From the NCBI RefSeq assembly GCF_000472545.1, contig NZ_AWZV01000027.1, positions 33,793 to 97,792 of the forward strand: a stretch of DNA of 64,000 nucleotides. The letters are read 5' to 3'. This document shows, in pieces, positions 51,384 through 60,530 of the stretch (position 1 is its first letter; each line of letters begins with the position of its first letter). The stretch comes from Burkholderia sp. WSM2232. GTDB lineage: Bacteria > Pseudomonadota > Gammaproteobacteria > Burkholderiales > Burkholderiaceae. The position numbers and the translations under genes are program-made. Under the pieces are notes generated by a model. The model was not told where the DNA came from. It was given only the letters and a program-made list of their open reading frames with translations, and searched no databases.

Positions 51384-52187
51384 GTGCGCCTCTTTCGTGT
51401 CGCAGGCACGATGCGCGCGCCTCGCGAGGTGCATCGTCGCGCGCCCACCGTCGACCATGATGCGCACGCGGCCCACCAATCGCTCGCCGCTGGCCTCGCC
51501 GCAGCGTCGCGCCGCGCATGCCTCTCGCGCGTGATCGCGTTGTTCGCACTGGCCGCCGTTGCGCCCTGTGCGCGCGCGCTGAGCATTGCCACCACCTCGC
51601 CCGATCCGGACGCGCTCAACACTCAGCAATCCGCCGCGTTTCGCGCGTGGTTCGCGCGCATCGTCGATCAGCAGATGCGCCGCGGTCCCACGCCGCGCTG
51701 GACGCAGCGCGATTGCGCGGGGCTCGTGCGCTTTGCCGTCGGCGAGACTTTGCGGCCGCACGACAGCAAATGGCTGCGCGCGAACGGCATGACAGGTCTC
51801 GTGGACACCAGCAGTTTGCCGCCCGAACTGCAGCTTTCCGCGGCGCAGCGCACGCTCGCCAATCGTTGGACGCAACTGGACGGTTCCACTGGCGCATACG
51901 CGTCCGCCATCGCGCTGATTCAACGCAACAGCCGTTTCGTTTCGAGGGACGTGAACCAGGCGCTGCCCGGCGATCTGTTGTTCTTCGATCAGGGCGACGA
52001 CCAGCATCTGATGATCTGGCTCGATCGCTACATCGCTTATCACACTGGCACCGTCACGCCGACCGACACCGGTCTGCGCGCAGTCGCCGTTTCCGACCTG
52101 ATGCAATGGAAAGATTCCCGCTGGCAGCCGCTCGACGGCAATCCGAACTTCGTCGGCGTATTTCGTTTGGACTTTTTGACACCATGA
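51384..52187 (+). CDS. yfaT: DUF1175 protein (YfaT-like) with NlpC/P60-type catalytic pattern
   Basis: A 267-residue exported protein. The hydrophobic signal region is at 48-66 (SRVIALFALAAVAPCARA); the GTG start at 51384 adds a long N-terminal leader before it, so a start further in is possible. In the mature part RDCAGLVRFAVG gives Cys111, PGDLLFFDQGDDQHLMIW gives His208 and IAYH gives His220. This is the Cys-His-His layout of NlpC/P60 hydrolases. It may cut peptidoglycan stem peptides in the periplasm. Its stop overlaps the yfaS ATG by 4 bp. Confidence 0.85.
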   Translation: MRLFRVAGTMRAPREVHRRAPTVDHDAHAAHQSLAAGLAAASRRACLSRVIALFALAAVAPCARALSIATTSPDPDALNTQQSAAFRAWFARIVDQQMRRGPTPRWTQRDCAGLVRFAVGETLRPHDSKWLRANGMTGLVDTSSLPPELQLSAAQRTLANRWTQLDGSTGAYASAIALIQRNSRFVSRDVNQALPGDLLFFDQGDDQHLMIWLDRYIAYHTGTVTPTDTGLRAVAVSDLMQWKDSRWQPLDGNPNFVGVFRLDFLTP

Positions 52188-55100
52188 CCCGAATGATTTC
52201 CGTCGTCGCGACGCGCGACTGGTTGGGCAAAGCGCGCCATCGCGCGGCATTCATTGTGACGGCACTGCTGGCCGCCCTTGCGCTCGCGAGCGCAAGCGGC
52301 GCCGCGCTTGCAGCCGACGAGGCATCGGCCGCCGCGGCCGCTGACGCGAATATCGCCGCGAATCCCACATTGAACCCCGCGCCGCCGAGCAACTACAGCT
52401 CGCAAAAGCTGGACGGCCAGCCGTTCTTCCTGCTGTCGGACGCGAGCTTCGGCAGCGATCAGCTCGCTCAGGTCCGGCTCGAGGCGCCCGGCCGCGACTT
52501 CAAGGACGCGTTGCAGCCGTATGGCGGTGCGGACATTGTCGTGTATCGCGTGGCGAAACCTCTGGAGTTCCTGAAGGCGCAGAAGAACCTGCATCGGCCG
52601 AATGTCGCGCCGAATTACCAGGGTGAAGGGCTCGCGAACACGCTCGCTTATTTGTGGGACCGCTGGTACACCGAGGCGCGCCGCGCATGGCAGCGCGTGC
52701 TCTCGTTCGCGACCCGCAGCAAGGCAACCCAGGCGGCACCGCAATTCAAGCTCGGCGAGCAAACGGGCAAACAGACGCAATTCGAGCAGAACTCGCAGTT
52801 CGCGCCGCTCAAGGGCTACGACGTGGTAGCGCGCTTTCGCTACCCGATCTGGGACGCAAAGGTGATCGAGCCGCCCAAGGGTGTGAACCTTGCGGGCAGC
52901 AGCAGCAACTTCATCGAGGCGAGCGCGGGCAACGTGATGATTCCGGTTGGCAAGCTGCCGCCGGGGCTCTATATCGTCGAGGCCGTGATCGGCAACTATC
53001 GTGCTCATACGCTGCTGTTCGTGTCGGACACGGTCGCGGTCGTGAAGGCGGCGTCGAGCGGAATGCTGGTATGGACCACACGGCGCGACAGCGGCAAGCC
53101 GGTCGCCAATACCGAGATCAACTGGACCGACGGCGTGGGCGTTCTGCAAAGCGGCACCACGGGCAACGACGGCGCGCTCGTGCTGCAGCACGTGAGCCCG
53201 GAGCGCAGCTACGTGCTCGGCGTTGATCCGCAGGGCGGGGTGTTCGTCTCCGAAAACTTCTATTACGACAGCGAGATCTACAACACCAAGATCTATGCGG
53301 TAACGGACCGGCCGATGTACCGCCCGGGCGATGCCGTGCATGTGAAGTTCATTGGCCGCACGTTCCAGAACGCAACGCAATCGTCGGCGCCTGCCGAGGC
53401 CGACATCAAACTGGAAGTGCTCGATCCGAACGGCTCGCCGGTCGCGACCACTAAAACGCATTTCGCTTCCGACACGGGCGCGGACACGTCGTTCACGCTG
53501 CCCGCCGACGCGACCGCCGGCGGCTACACGTTGCGCTTCGACTATAACGGCGATGCGTATGGCAGCGCGTTTCGCGTCGCCGAATACGTGAAGCCGCATT
53601 TCGACGTGAACCTCTCGATGGACAAAGCCGACTACGCAACCGGCGAGCCGCTCAAGGGCACGATCCAGTTGCGTTATCCGGACGGCAAGCCGGTGCGCGA
53701 CAGCAAGATTTCGGTCACGCTGCGCGCGCAGAAAGTGACGATTGTCGACGGCGAATTGCGTTATGCCGGCCTCTTTCCGGTCAAGCTCGAGCAACAGGAA
53801 CTGAAGACGGATAGCGACGGCAACGCGAGCCTCACGCTGCCTGCCGCGACCGAGCCGAGCCGTTACGCCCTGACGCTGTTCGCACAGGACGGCGCCGCGT
53901 ACAAAGTGCGTGTCACGCGGGAAGTGCTGATCGCGCGCGGCGCGACGCCGTATCGCCTGAGCACCGCCAGGTCGTTCTCGCAGCCGAACGAAAGCGTCAA
54001 CTTCGATCTGCAGCCACTCGCCGCGCTTAATCCCTCGGCACACGCGCCGGCCAAATGGGAATGGACCCGCCTCGAGTCGCAGACGCATGCCGAAGCGTCG
54101 TTCGCGAACCTGCCTGGCGCGAGCAAGGGTAGCGGCGGCAAGCTGTCGTTTCCAGTTCAGTTCGACCAGCCGGGCTCGTACATGCTGTCGGTCAAGGACG
54201 ACGCCGGCAACCTGCTCGCGGCCGTCAGCCACTGGGTTTCGGGTGACGGGCTGAAGGCGGTTCCGGGTAGCGTCGAGATCGTATTCGACCGCGACAAGTA
54301 CCGGATCGGCGAGACGGCCGAGGCGCTGATCACGTTCCCGTTGCCGGTCGACGACGCATTGCTGACTCTCGAACGCGACAACGTCGAGCGGCGCGCGCTG
54401 CTGAGCGCCGGGGGCGACTGGCTGCAACTGCAACGCGTGACGCCGTCGCAATGGAAAGCACGCATCAAGGTCGGCGAAGACTTCGCGCCCAACATGACGT
54501 TCTCGGTGCTGTACGTGCATGCCGGCGAATACGCGTTCCAGAACGCGGGCATCGTGGTCGCGCAGCCGCAGATCGAACTGAACGTGAAGAGCGACAAGCC
54601 GGTGTACGGTCCCGGCGATACGGTCACGCTCAGCCTCTACAGCACACTGAACGGCAAGCCGGAAGCGGCGAATCTCACGGTGAGCGTGGTCGACGAAATG
54701 GTTTATGTGCTGCAGCCGGAGATCGCGCCGAACATCGTCGACTTCTTTTATCATCCGCGCCGTAACAACGTGCGGACCTCGTCGAGTCTGTCGTTCATCG
54801 CTTACGATCTGGCGCGTTCGCCGCTCAAGGGCGCGCCCGGCGGCCCGCAACGCGCGAACTACAACGAGCGGGGCGTGAAGGTGCTGGAGCGTCCGCGCCG
54901 CGACGATCAGGACACCGCCGCGTGGGAAGGCAATCTGAAAACCGACGCCAACGGCCACGCGAGCATGACCTTCAGAATGCCCGACTCGCTCGCGCGCTGG
55001 CGCATCACCGTGCGCGCGGCTGCGCCGGACGGCATGGTCGGTCAGCGTACCGCCTACGTGCGCTCGGACAAGGCGTTGTATCTGAAGTGGAGCGGGCCGT

Positions 55101-57007
55101 CGCATTTCCGCGCGAACGATCAGCCGGCCATCGACATGATCGCCTTCAATCAGACCGATGCGGACATGGACGCGCAGTGGGTGGTGGAAGGCGGCGGTTT
55201 GTCGTTGAACCAGAAAGTGACGCTCAGGCGCGGCGCGAATTATCTGCGTCTGCCGAGCGGCGCGTTGAAGGCGGGCGTGATCAACGCGAGCTTGCGCAAG
55301 GGCGACAAGGAAGTGGACCGCTTGCAGACCACCATTCGTCTCGACGCGAGCGGCTGGCTCGATCTGCATCAGAACACGGTTGCGCTCGACGGCTCAGGCA
55401 AGCCCCTCAATCTGCCGCAAGACGCGCAGGACGTGAGCGTGCGTTTCGCCGGCAATGCGGCGAGCCAGTTCATGCGGGTGGCCGACGACCTGATCGACTA
55501 TCCATATGGCTGCGCCGAGCAGACCTCGAGCCGGTTGATTCCGCTCGCGCTGGCCCATGACGCTATCGGCCGAGGCGACAACAGCAGTTCGACGCAGGGA
55601 ATAGAAGCGCTGCTGCGCAATCAGCGGCAGCGGCTTGCAATGCTCGCAGGTGTCGGCGGGACCTTCGGCTGGTGGGGCGATACGACGGGCGGCAGTGCGC
55701 TCGTTACCGCCTACGCGTATTACGCCGACTGGCTCGCGAGCCGCAGCCTCGGCATCAGCTTGCCTGCCGCCAACTGGCAGCACGCGATGGAGGTGTATCG
55801 CGACGCCGGCCCGAAAGAGCCGCTGCTGCACCGCGCGCTTGCGCTGTGGTTCATGCAGCAGATGGGCTTGCCCGTTGCCACGCCGGTATCGGGCGTCGCG
55901 GCGGACCTGGCCAGCGACGCTGTTGCCTCAGCCAATGCGCCGGCTCGCAATGCCACCAATCCGACATATGCCGCGTCGGACAGCATCGTGTTTGCACAAG
56001 CCGACTCGCCGCGCGGCAAGCAGATGGCGACGTTGCTTGTCGCGAGCATGGCGCGCGCTACCGGCGCTCAGGTGCCGGACGGTTTCGATGCCGCAGCGGG
56101 CGCGGCGCGCGCCGCGCTCGCCAACGATCCGGCGCCGCTCGTGCAGAGCCTGATTGCCATGTCCGGCGACGGCGCGGGCGTGGATGCGTCCGCGTTGCTC
56201 GCGAAGAGCAGTGCCGATTATCCGACGCTCGACCGCGCGCTGACGCTGCTGTGGTTGCGCAAGACGCTCGGCGGCGACACAGCGGCAGGGGCAGCAGCGG
56301 CGGCGTTGCCGTCGCTGCAGGGCGCGGGCTGGATGCGCGCGGCGACGCCTACCGGCACGCCATCGTGGAGATGGACCGGCGCGGGACTGCCGGCCACGCT
56401 CGACGCGGGCGCGGCGCGCCCCGACGTCAACGCGATCGTTTCGTTCCGCAGTCGTGCGAGCGAGGAAAGCCGCCTGAACATCACCGTTGCGCGGCGCTTC
56501 TACAAGCTCGAGCCGCTCGAAGTGAAGGCCGACCCGAAGAAGCAGGGCGCCGGTGAAAGTACCTTGGGACGCTCGGCGTTCACAGCGCGTCTGGTAAAAG
56601 CGGGCGATGCGATTGACAGCAATGCGCTGTACGTCGACGAAGTCGCGCTCACGCCGCGTTCGGGCAACGCCTATCACTATGGCTTGCTCGATGTGCCGCT
56701 GCCGCCTGGCGGCAGTGTCGAAGCGACGAGCTGGGGCGTGTCGGTCGAGGGCTTGCCCGGCGACAAGGAAGGCGAGAGCGGGCCGCAACCGTTCGCGCGC
56801 GCCGCGTCGTATGAAATGGGCGAGCTTTCGTATCACCAGCCTGTGCCGCTGCTCGACCGCCCGGTCGTATTGCGGCAACTGGTGCGCTTTGCGTTGCCGG
56901 GCACGTTCGCGCTGCCGCCCACGCGCTACTTCCGCATGTATCAGCCGGACGCCAAGGCGTTTGAAGGCGGCAAGAGCGATCGCGTGACGACGCTGCGCAT
57001 CCAGTAA
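52184..57007 (+). CDS. yfaS: Bacterial alpha-2-macroglobulin (YfaS/MagD type) with thioester motif
   Basis: A 1607-residue protein. A long signal peptide ends near residue 43 (GAALAADEAS), so it is periplasmic. The macroglobulin-type beta-domain array begins with YSSQKLDGQPFFLLSDASFG; the MG/bait-containing middle has TDRPMYRPGDAVHVKF and the alpha-2-macroglobulin signature DSLARWRITVRAAAPDGMVG. The thioester motif YPYGCAEQTSSR is at Cys1110-Gln1113, within an alpha/alpha toroid-like domain. Such proteins trap proteases by a conformational change. E. coli YfaS, the operon's namesake, is reported to lack the Cys-x-Glu-Gln bond, so its retention here is notable. Overlaps yfaT by 4 bp. Confidence 0.94.
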   Translation: MTRMISVVATRDWLGKARHRAAFIVTALLAALALASASGAALAADEASAAAAADANIAANPTLNPAPPSNYSSQKLDGQPFFLLSDASFGSDQLAQVRLEAPGRDFKDALQPYGGADIVVYRVAKPLEFLKAQKNLHRPNVAPNYQGEGLANTLAYLWDRWYTEARRAWQRVLSFATRSKATQAAPQFKLGEQTGKQTQFEQNSQFAPLKGYDVVARFRYPIWDAKVIEPPKGVNLAGSSSNFIEASAGNVMIPVGKLPPGLYIVEAVIGNYRAHTLLFVSDTVAVVKAASSGMLVWTTRRDSGKPVANTEINWTDGVGVLQSGTTGNDGALVLQHVSPERSYVLGVDPQGGVFVSENFYYDSEIYNTKIYAVTDRPMYRPGDAVHVKFIGRTFQNATQSSAPAEADIKLEVLDPNGSPVATTKTHFASDTGADTSFTLPADATAGGYTLRFDYNGDAYGSAFRVAEYVKPHFDVNLSMDKADYATGEPLKGTIQLRYPDGKPVRDSKISVTLRAQKVTIVDGELRYAGLFPVKLEQQELKTDSDGNASLTLPAATEPSRYALTLFAQDGAAYKVRVTREVLIARGATPYRLSTARSFSQPNESVNFDLQPLAALNPSAHAPAKWEWTRLESQTHAEASFANLPGASKGSGGKLSFPVQFDQPGSYMLSVKDDAGNLLAAVSHWVSGDGLKAVPGSVEIVFDRDKYRIGETAEALITFPLPVDDALLTLERDNVERRALLSAGGDWLQLQRVTPSQWKARIKVGEDFAPNMTFSVLYVHAGEYAFQNAGIVVAQPQIELNVKSDKPVYGPGDTVTLSLYSTLNGKPEAANLTVSVVDEMVYVLQPEIAPNIVDFFYHPRRNNVRTSSSLSFIAYDLARSPLKGAPGGPQRANYNERGVKVLERPRRDDQDTAAWEGNLKTDANGHASMTFRMPDSLARWRITVRAAAPDGMVGQRTAYVRSDKALYLKWSGPSHFRANDQPAIDMIAFNQTDADMDAQWVVEGGGLSLNQKVTLRRGANYLRLPSGALKAGVINASLRKGDKEVDRLQTTIRLDASGWLDLHQNTVALDGSGKPLNLPQDAQDVSVRFAGNAASQFMRVADDLIDYPYGCAEQTSSRLIPLALAHDAIGRGDNSSSTQGIEALLRNQRQRLAMLAGVGGTFGWWGDTTGGSALVTAYAYYADWLASRSLGISLPAANWQHAMEVYRDAGPKEPLLHRALALWFMQQMGLPVATPVSGVAADLASDAVASANAPARNATNPTYAASDSIVFAQADSPRGKQMATLLVASMARATGAQVPDGFDAAAGAARAALANDPAPLVQSLIAMSGDGAGVDASALLAKSSADYPTLDRALTLLWLRKTLGGDTAAGAAAAALPSLQGAGWMRAATPTGTPSWRWTGAGLPATLDAGAARPDVNAIVSFRSRASEESRLNITVARRFYKLEPLEVKADPKKQGAGESTLGRSAFTARLVKAGDAIDSNALYVDEVALTPRSGNAYHYGLLDVPLPPGGSVEATSWGVSVEGLPGDKEGESGPQPFARAASYEMGELSYHQPVPLLDRPVVLRQLVRFALPGTFALPPTRYFRMYQPDAKAFEGGKSDRVTTLRIQ

Positions 57008-57014
57008 GCGAGGG

Positions 57015-58820
57015 ATGAACATGGTCCGCATCTGCCTTCGGCCAGCGCGTAACGGCGTTGCAGCGGTGCTGCGCATGGCGTGCGCGGTAGGCACGCTGTT
57101 CGCCGCGTGCGCGTTGGCTGGAGTCGATGCGGGCAAGGTCTATGCGGCGGGTTCGGCAACGCCGAGCTCTGCGTCCAGGCAGACCTTGCGTTTTGCGTGG
57201 CTGCGCGACGGACAGGGCCAGTTGTGGCAGGCGGACGCCGACAGCGCCGCTGCGGGCCTCTCGCCGCAAGCCGCGGGGGCCTTGCCCGCCACATTGGAGA
57301 CGCCGCTCGGCAGCGTGTGGAAGCTCTTCGTGTACGGTTACCTGGTAGACCGGAACATTGCGACGCCGGACTACTCCTGTAACGGCGGCGATCCTGAAGA
57401 AGTGTATTGCTGCATGAGCGGCGGTCATATCGACCGCGAACATGCGCTCGTGCAATCGTGCGGACGCTATTTCGAGCCCGCGCGTCTGCAACTCGATGCC
57501 GCCGACTGGCGCAGGTATTGGACCGCCGCGCATGCGCCGGCCTGGCTGCGCGATCTTCGTTCGATGGTGCCGACGCAGCGCGTGCCCGTCGCGCAACTGC
57601 TTGCCGCGTTGCAGGCCATGCCGGCGCGGCCGCGCGAAGCGGCGTCGAGCACGCTGGTGTCCGTGCTGACGAGCGGCCGCGGCGAAGGCACGGTGTCGCT
57701 CTATGGCAGCTTGTTGCGCGCCAAGACCTGGACGATGCCCGATGCGGCGCGCCCGGGTGCATCGGTGGGCGGCGCGGCTGGCTGGCTCGCGGACGGCACG
57801 CCCGTGTGGCTCGGCGGTTCGGGCGGCAGCGCGCGCGTGCTGGCGTTCGCTGCGCCGCGCATTGCGCCGCTGCTCACGCAAATCGCCTTGCCGGACGACG
57901 GCGCATGCGTGATCGTCGATTTTTTCAGCCGCTATCCGATACGCGAAGTGCTTGATGGGAACCGGGCCAAAGGTCCTGCCACGGTTGCGGACGGGCCGCT
58001 GAACGGCGCATTCCGCGTGGGCTTTGTGAACGGCAACTGGGCCCGCGTGACGAGCCGCGGCGAACTGCGGCTCGATCGTAGCTTTGCGGGCGCGCCGCAA
58101 ATAGTCGGACGCTTCGGCATGAACGACTACGTGGCACGCGTGGTGGAACGGGAAGGCGACACGGCGCAGCCGGAAGCGGCGAAGGCGCTCGCCGTGGCGG
58201 CTCGTACTTACGCCGTGCAGCATGGCGCCCACGATCACGGCTGTTTCCGTATCGGCGACAGCAGCAGTACGCAGCGCGTGTTGCCGCGTGCGCCCACCGA
58301 GGCGGCGCGCCGTGCCGCCGATTTCACCGACGCGCTCGTGCTCACCGGTGTTCCTGTGCAGTATCACCACGACAAGGCCGCGCCGGGGCAAATGAGCTGG
58401 CTCGACGCGAAGGCGTCCGCGCAAGCCGGACTCGCGTTCGACGCGATACTCGCGCGCGCATGGCCGCAAGCGACGCTGACTTCGTTCGAGAGTCCGCTGT
58501 CCGGTGACTGTGTGGCCGTGGCTGGGGCGCGCGAATGGCTGCAGCGCAACGCGCCGTTGTGGGCGCGGCGCATGAACGGCGCCGCCGGCTACGAGACGCC
58601 TGACTTGCCGGCCGTGTGTGCGGTCCGCGAAGGGCGTCCGTACGCGGATGCGCAGCGCAACCGGGTGTACGTGTACCGCTTGCAGACTGAGGAGGATCGT
58701 ATCGCGCTGGCGCATGAATACGTTCACCTGGCCTTTCAGCACCATCCGCGTGGGCTCGACGAAGGTTTCGTCGAACGCACCGCACGTGTGCTGATTCGTA
58801 CCGACAATCCCATCCAATGA
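57015..58820 (+). CDS. yfaQ: DUF2300 protein (YfaQ-like) with PBP-like, SpoIID-like and HExxH regions
   Basis: A 601-residue secreted protein with a signal-like segment at 10-45. The first half resembles a transpeptidase with degenerate motifs: Ser100-Val-Trp-Lys103, ALVQSCGRYFE (Ser148) and AKTWT (Lys237, KTW in place of KTG). Residues about 330-450 resemble SpoIID/LytB: NDYVARVVEREG with Glu380, then EAAKALAVAARTYAVQH. The C-terminus has HEYVH at 567-571, followed by DEGFVE, like zinc peptidases. The family has no known function. It begins 7 bp after yfaS and its stop overlaps the next start by 4 bp. Confidence 0.85.
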   Translation: MNMVRICLRPARNGVAAVLRMACAVGTLFAACALAGVDAGKVYAAGSATPSSASRQTLRFAWLRDGQGQLWQADADSAAAGLSPQAAGALPATLETPLGSVWKLFVYGYLVDRNIATPDYSCNGGDPEEVYCCMSGGHIDREHALVQSCGRYFEPARLQLDAADWRRYWTAAHAPAWLRDLRSMVPTQRVPVAQLLAALQAMPARPREAASSTLVSVLTSGRGEGTVSLYGSLLRAKTWTMPDAARPGASVGGAAGWLADGTPVWLGGSGGSARVLAFAAPRIAPLLTQIALPDDGACVIVDFFSRYPIREVLDGNRAKGPATVADGPLNGAFRVGFVNGNWARVTSRGELRLDRSFAGAPQIVGRFGMNDYVARVVEREGDTAQPEAAKALAVAARTYAVQHGAHDHGCFRIGDSSSTQRVLPRAPTEAARRAADFTDALVLTGVPVQYHHDKAAPGQMSWLDAKASAQAGLAFDAILARAWPQATLTSFESPLSGDCVAVAGAREWLQRNAPLWARRMNGAAGYETPDLPAVCAVREGRPYADAQRNRVYVYRLQTEEDRIALAHEYVHLAFQHHPRGLDEGFVERTARVLIRTDNPIQ

Positions 58821-59698
58821 ACGACGTCACCTTTCTCTTTTCGTTGAAGCGGCCTGCGGTGGCGCGTGCGCTTCGCTCGCGCGCTGCCGGGTTGCTGGTG
58901 GCCGGCGCTGCGTTGTGTGCGTCGGGCAATTGCGCGGATGCATCCGCGGCCGACAAGGACGGCGCGCTTGCCGATCTGACCGCCGCATTCGGCGGCTGGC
59001 GTCATAGCGGGCTGACGAACGAGGCAGAGCAATTCGTTGCGGCTTACCCGCGGCCGCCGGTGGATCGCGGCGCACAGCGCTACCGCACGCTGATCGAAGG
59101 GCGTCTGAAGCGCATCGACCGGCACGCGCGCAAGCCGCCGACGCTGGTCGTCAACGGCAATGCAACGCCGCTTTATACCGACGACGAAGGCGCGTTCGCG
59201 CGGCCGTGGGCGTTCGGCGCGGGTTCGAACAGCATTGAACTGATTTCCGCCGATGGCAGGCAGCGTCAGCGGATGCAGTTTTACGAAGCCGATCGCGCCA
59301 AACCACAGGCCAAGCTGCGCGCCATGGTGACGTGGGACGATCCGCACGCTCAGGTCGATTTGCATGTCATCACGCCGGGCGGCCTGCACGCGTTCTTCGC
59401 CAATCCGACTCTGGAAGATGGCAGCGGCTTCGACGTGGATTCGGTCGACGGCGCGGGGCCGGGAATCTTTTCGTCGGCAGCGCCGCAGCATGGCACGTGG
59501 CTCTTCTTCCTCAACTACTGGGGCAATTTCGATTCCACAGGCTACAACTTCGACGCCGCCGCGCACGACCGCGATGTGATCACCGCAACCTTGACGTTGG
59601 TCTTCAATGAGAACACGCCGAATGAGCGGCGCGAAACGATGGTGGTTCCGCTGCGCAAAATCGGCGACCTGATGCTCGTGAAGAGCGAGCGACTTTGA
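58817..59698 (+). CDS. yfaP: DUF2135 protein (YfaP-like), copy 1
   Basis: A 293-residue secreted protein. A signal region lies at about 20-44 (LLVAGAALCASGNCADASA). The DUF2135 core is the segment WDDPHAQVDLHVITPGGLHA, then SSAAPQHGTWLFFLNYWGNF and NENTPNERRE. This is a compact beta-sandwich, possibly Ca-binding by its DxDLHV motif. ATG 58817 overlaps yfaQ by 4 bp. It may assist or be an accessory of the macroglobulin. A second copy follows 34 bp downstream. Confidence 0.88.
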   Translation: MNDVTFLFSLKRPAVARALRSRAAGLLVAGAALCASGNCADASAADKDGALADLTAAFGGWRHSGLTNEAEQFVAAYPRPPVDRGAQRYRTLIEGRLKRIDRHARKPPTLVVNGNATPLYTDDEGAFARPWAFGAGSNSIELISADGRQRQRMQFYEADRAKPQAKLRAMVTWDDPHAQVDLHVITPGGLHAFFANPTLEDGSGFDVDSVDGAGPGIFSSAAPQHGTWLFFLNYWGNFDSTGYNFDAAAHDRDVITATLTLVFNENTPNERRETMVVPLRKIGDLMLVKSERL

Positions 59699-59732
59699 CA
59701 GCGCGACGGGGCCAGTAACAGGAGCAGTAACA

Positions 59733-60530
59733 ATGAAGCGCAGAACGACCGGATGGATGAGCGCGGGCCGTGGCTTGCTGGTGCTCGCGTGCTTGCAGGG
59801 CGCCTCGGCCGCGCAGGCAGGCGACATCGACATGAGCGCGCCGCTGAACGGCTGGCGCAACAGTGGCGGCGACAACGAGCGCTACACGCAGGACGTGCAT
59901 TATCCGGCCGTCGCGGTGGCGACGCCCGAAGGGCAATCGAAATTCGCGCTGATCGCTGGGCAAATCCGCAACACGCCGAAGCAGAAGGGCAAGTCCGTGG
60001 GCACGCTTGTGGTCGACGGCACGCCGTTGCCGCAGCGCATTGAAGAGGACGGCAAGTTCTCGCGGCCGTACGCGTTTCCTGCGGGCAGCAACGGTGTCGA
60101 ACTGCGCGCGCCGGACGGCAGCCGCAAGCGTGTGCAGTTCTACGACGCTTACAGCGGCAAGACCGAGCCCAAGCTGCGCGTCGTGCTCGCGTGGGACACC
60201 GACGGCACCGACCTGGACCTGCACGTGGTGTCGCCGGATGGCGCGCATGCATGGTATGGCGATCGCGTGGTGCCCAACGGCGGCGCGCTCGACGTCGACG
60301 TGACGACTGGCTACGGTCCTGAGATCTATTCGTCTGCGGCGCCGCTCAAGGGCACCTATCTCGTCTACGTGAATTACTACGGCAGCGGCGCTGACCGGCG
60401 CGACATGACCGTCGCTCAGGTGACGATCATCACCAACGAAAATACGCCCAACGAAAAGAGCGAGACGATCCGGGTGCCGATGCGCAAAGCTGGCGAGCTG
60501 ACGCTCGTGAAGACGTTTGTGATGCCTTGA
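59733..60530 (+). CDS. DUF2135 protein, tandem copy 2
   Basis: A 265-residue secreted paralogue of the preceding gene. Its signal peptide is at 1-29 (LLVLACLQGASAAQA). It shares the core WDTDGTDLDLHVVSPDGAHA, SSAAPLKGTYLVYVNYYG and NENTPNEKSE with copy 1 but differs elsewhere, which points to old duplication. E. coli has one copy only. AGGAG lies 11-15 bp upstream. It ends the operon. Confidence 0.87.
   Translation: MKRRTTGWMSAGRGLLVLACLQGASAAQAGDIDMSAPLNGWRNSGGDNERYTQDVHYPAVAVATPEGQSKFALIAGQIRNTPKQKGKSVGTLVVDGTPLPQRIEEDGKFSRPYAFPAGSNGVELRAPDGSRKRVQFYDAYSGKTEPKLRVVLAWDTDGTDLDLHVVSPDGAHAWYGDRVVPNGGALDVDVTTGYGPEIYSSAAPLKGTYLVYVNYYGSGADRRDMTVAQVTIITNENTPNEKSETIRVPMRKAGELTLVKTFVMP

Noticed and set aside
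52040..55369. A 1109-codon open frame on the minus strand
   Set aside because: It lies antisense to yfaT and yfaS, is Arg/His/Ala-rich and has no recognisable domain. High-GC DNA opens such frames opposite real genes.
56649..58817. A 722-codon minus-strand frame
   Set aside because: It is the mirror of yfaQ and the end of yfaS, with a composition typical of antisense frames and no domain.
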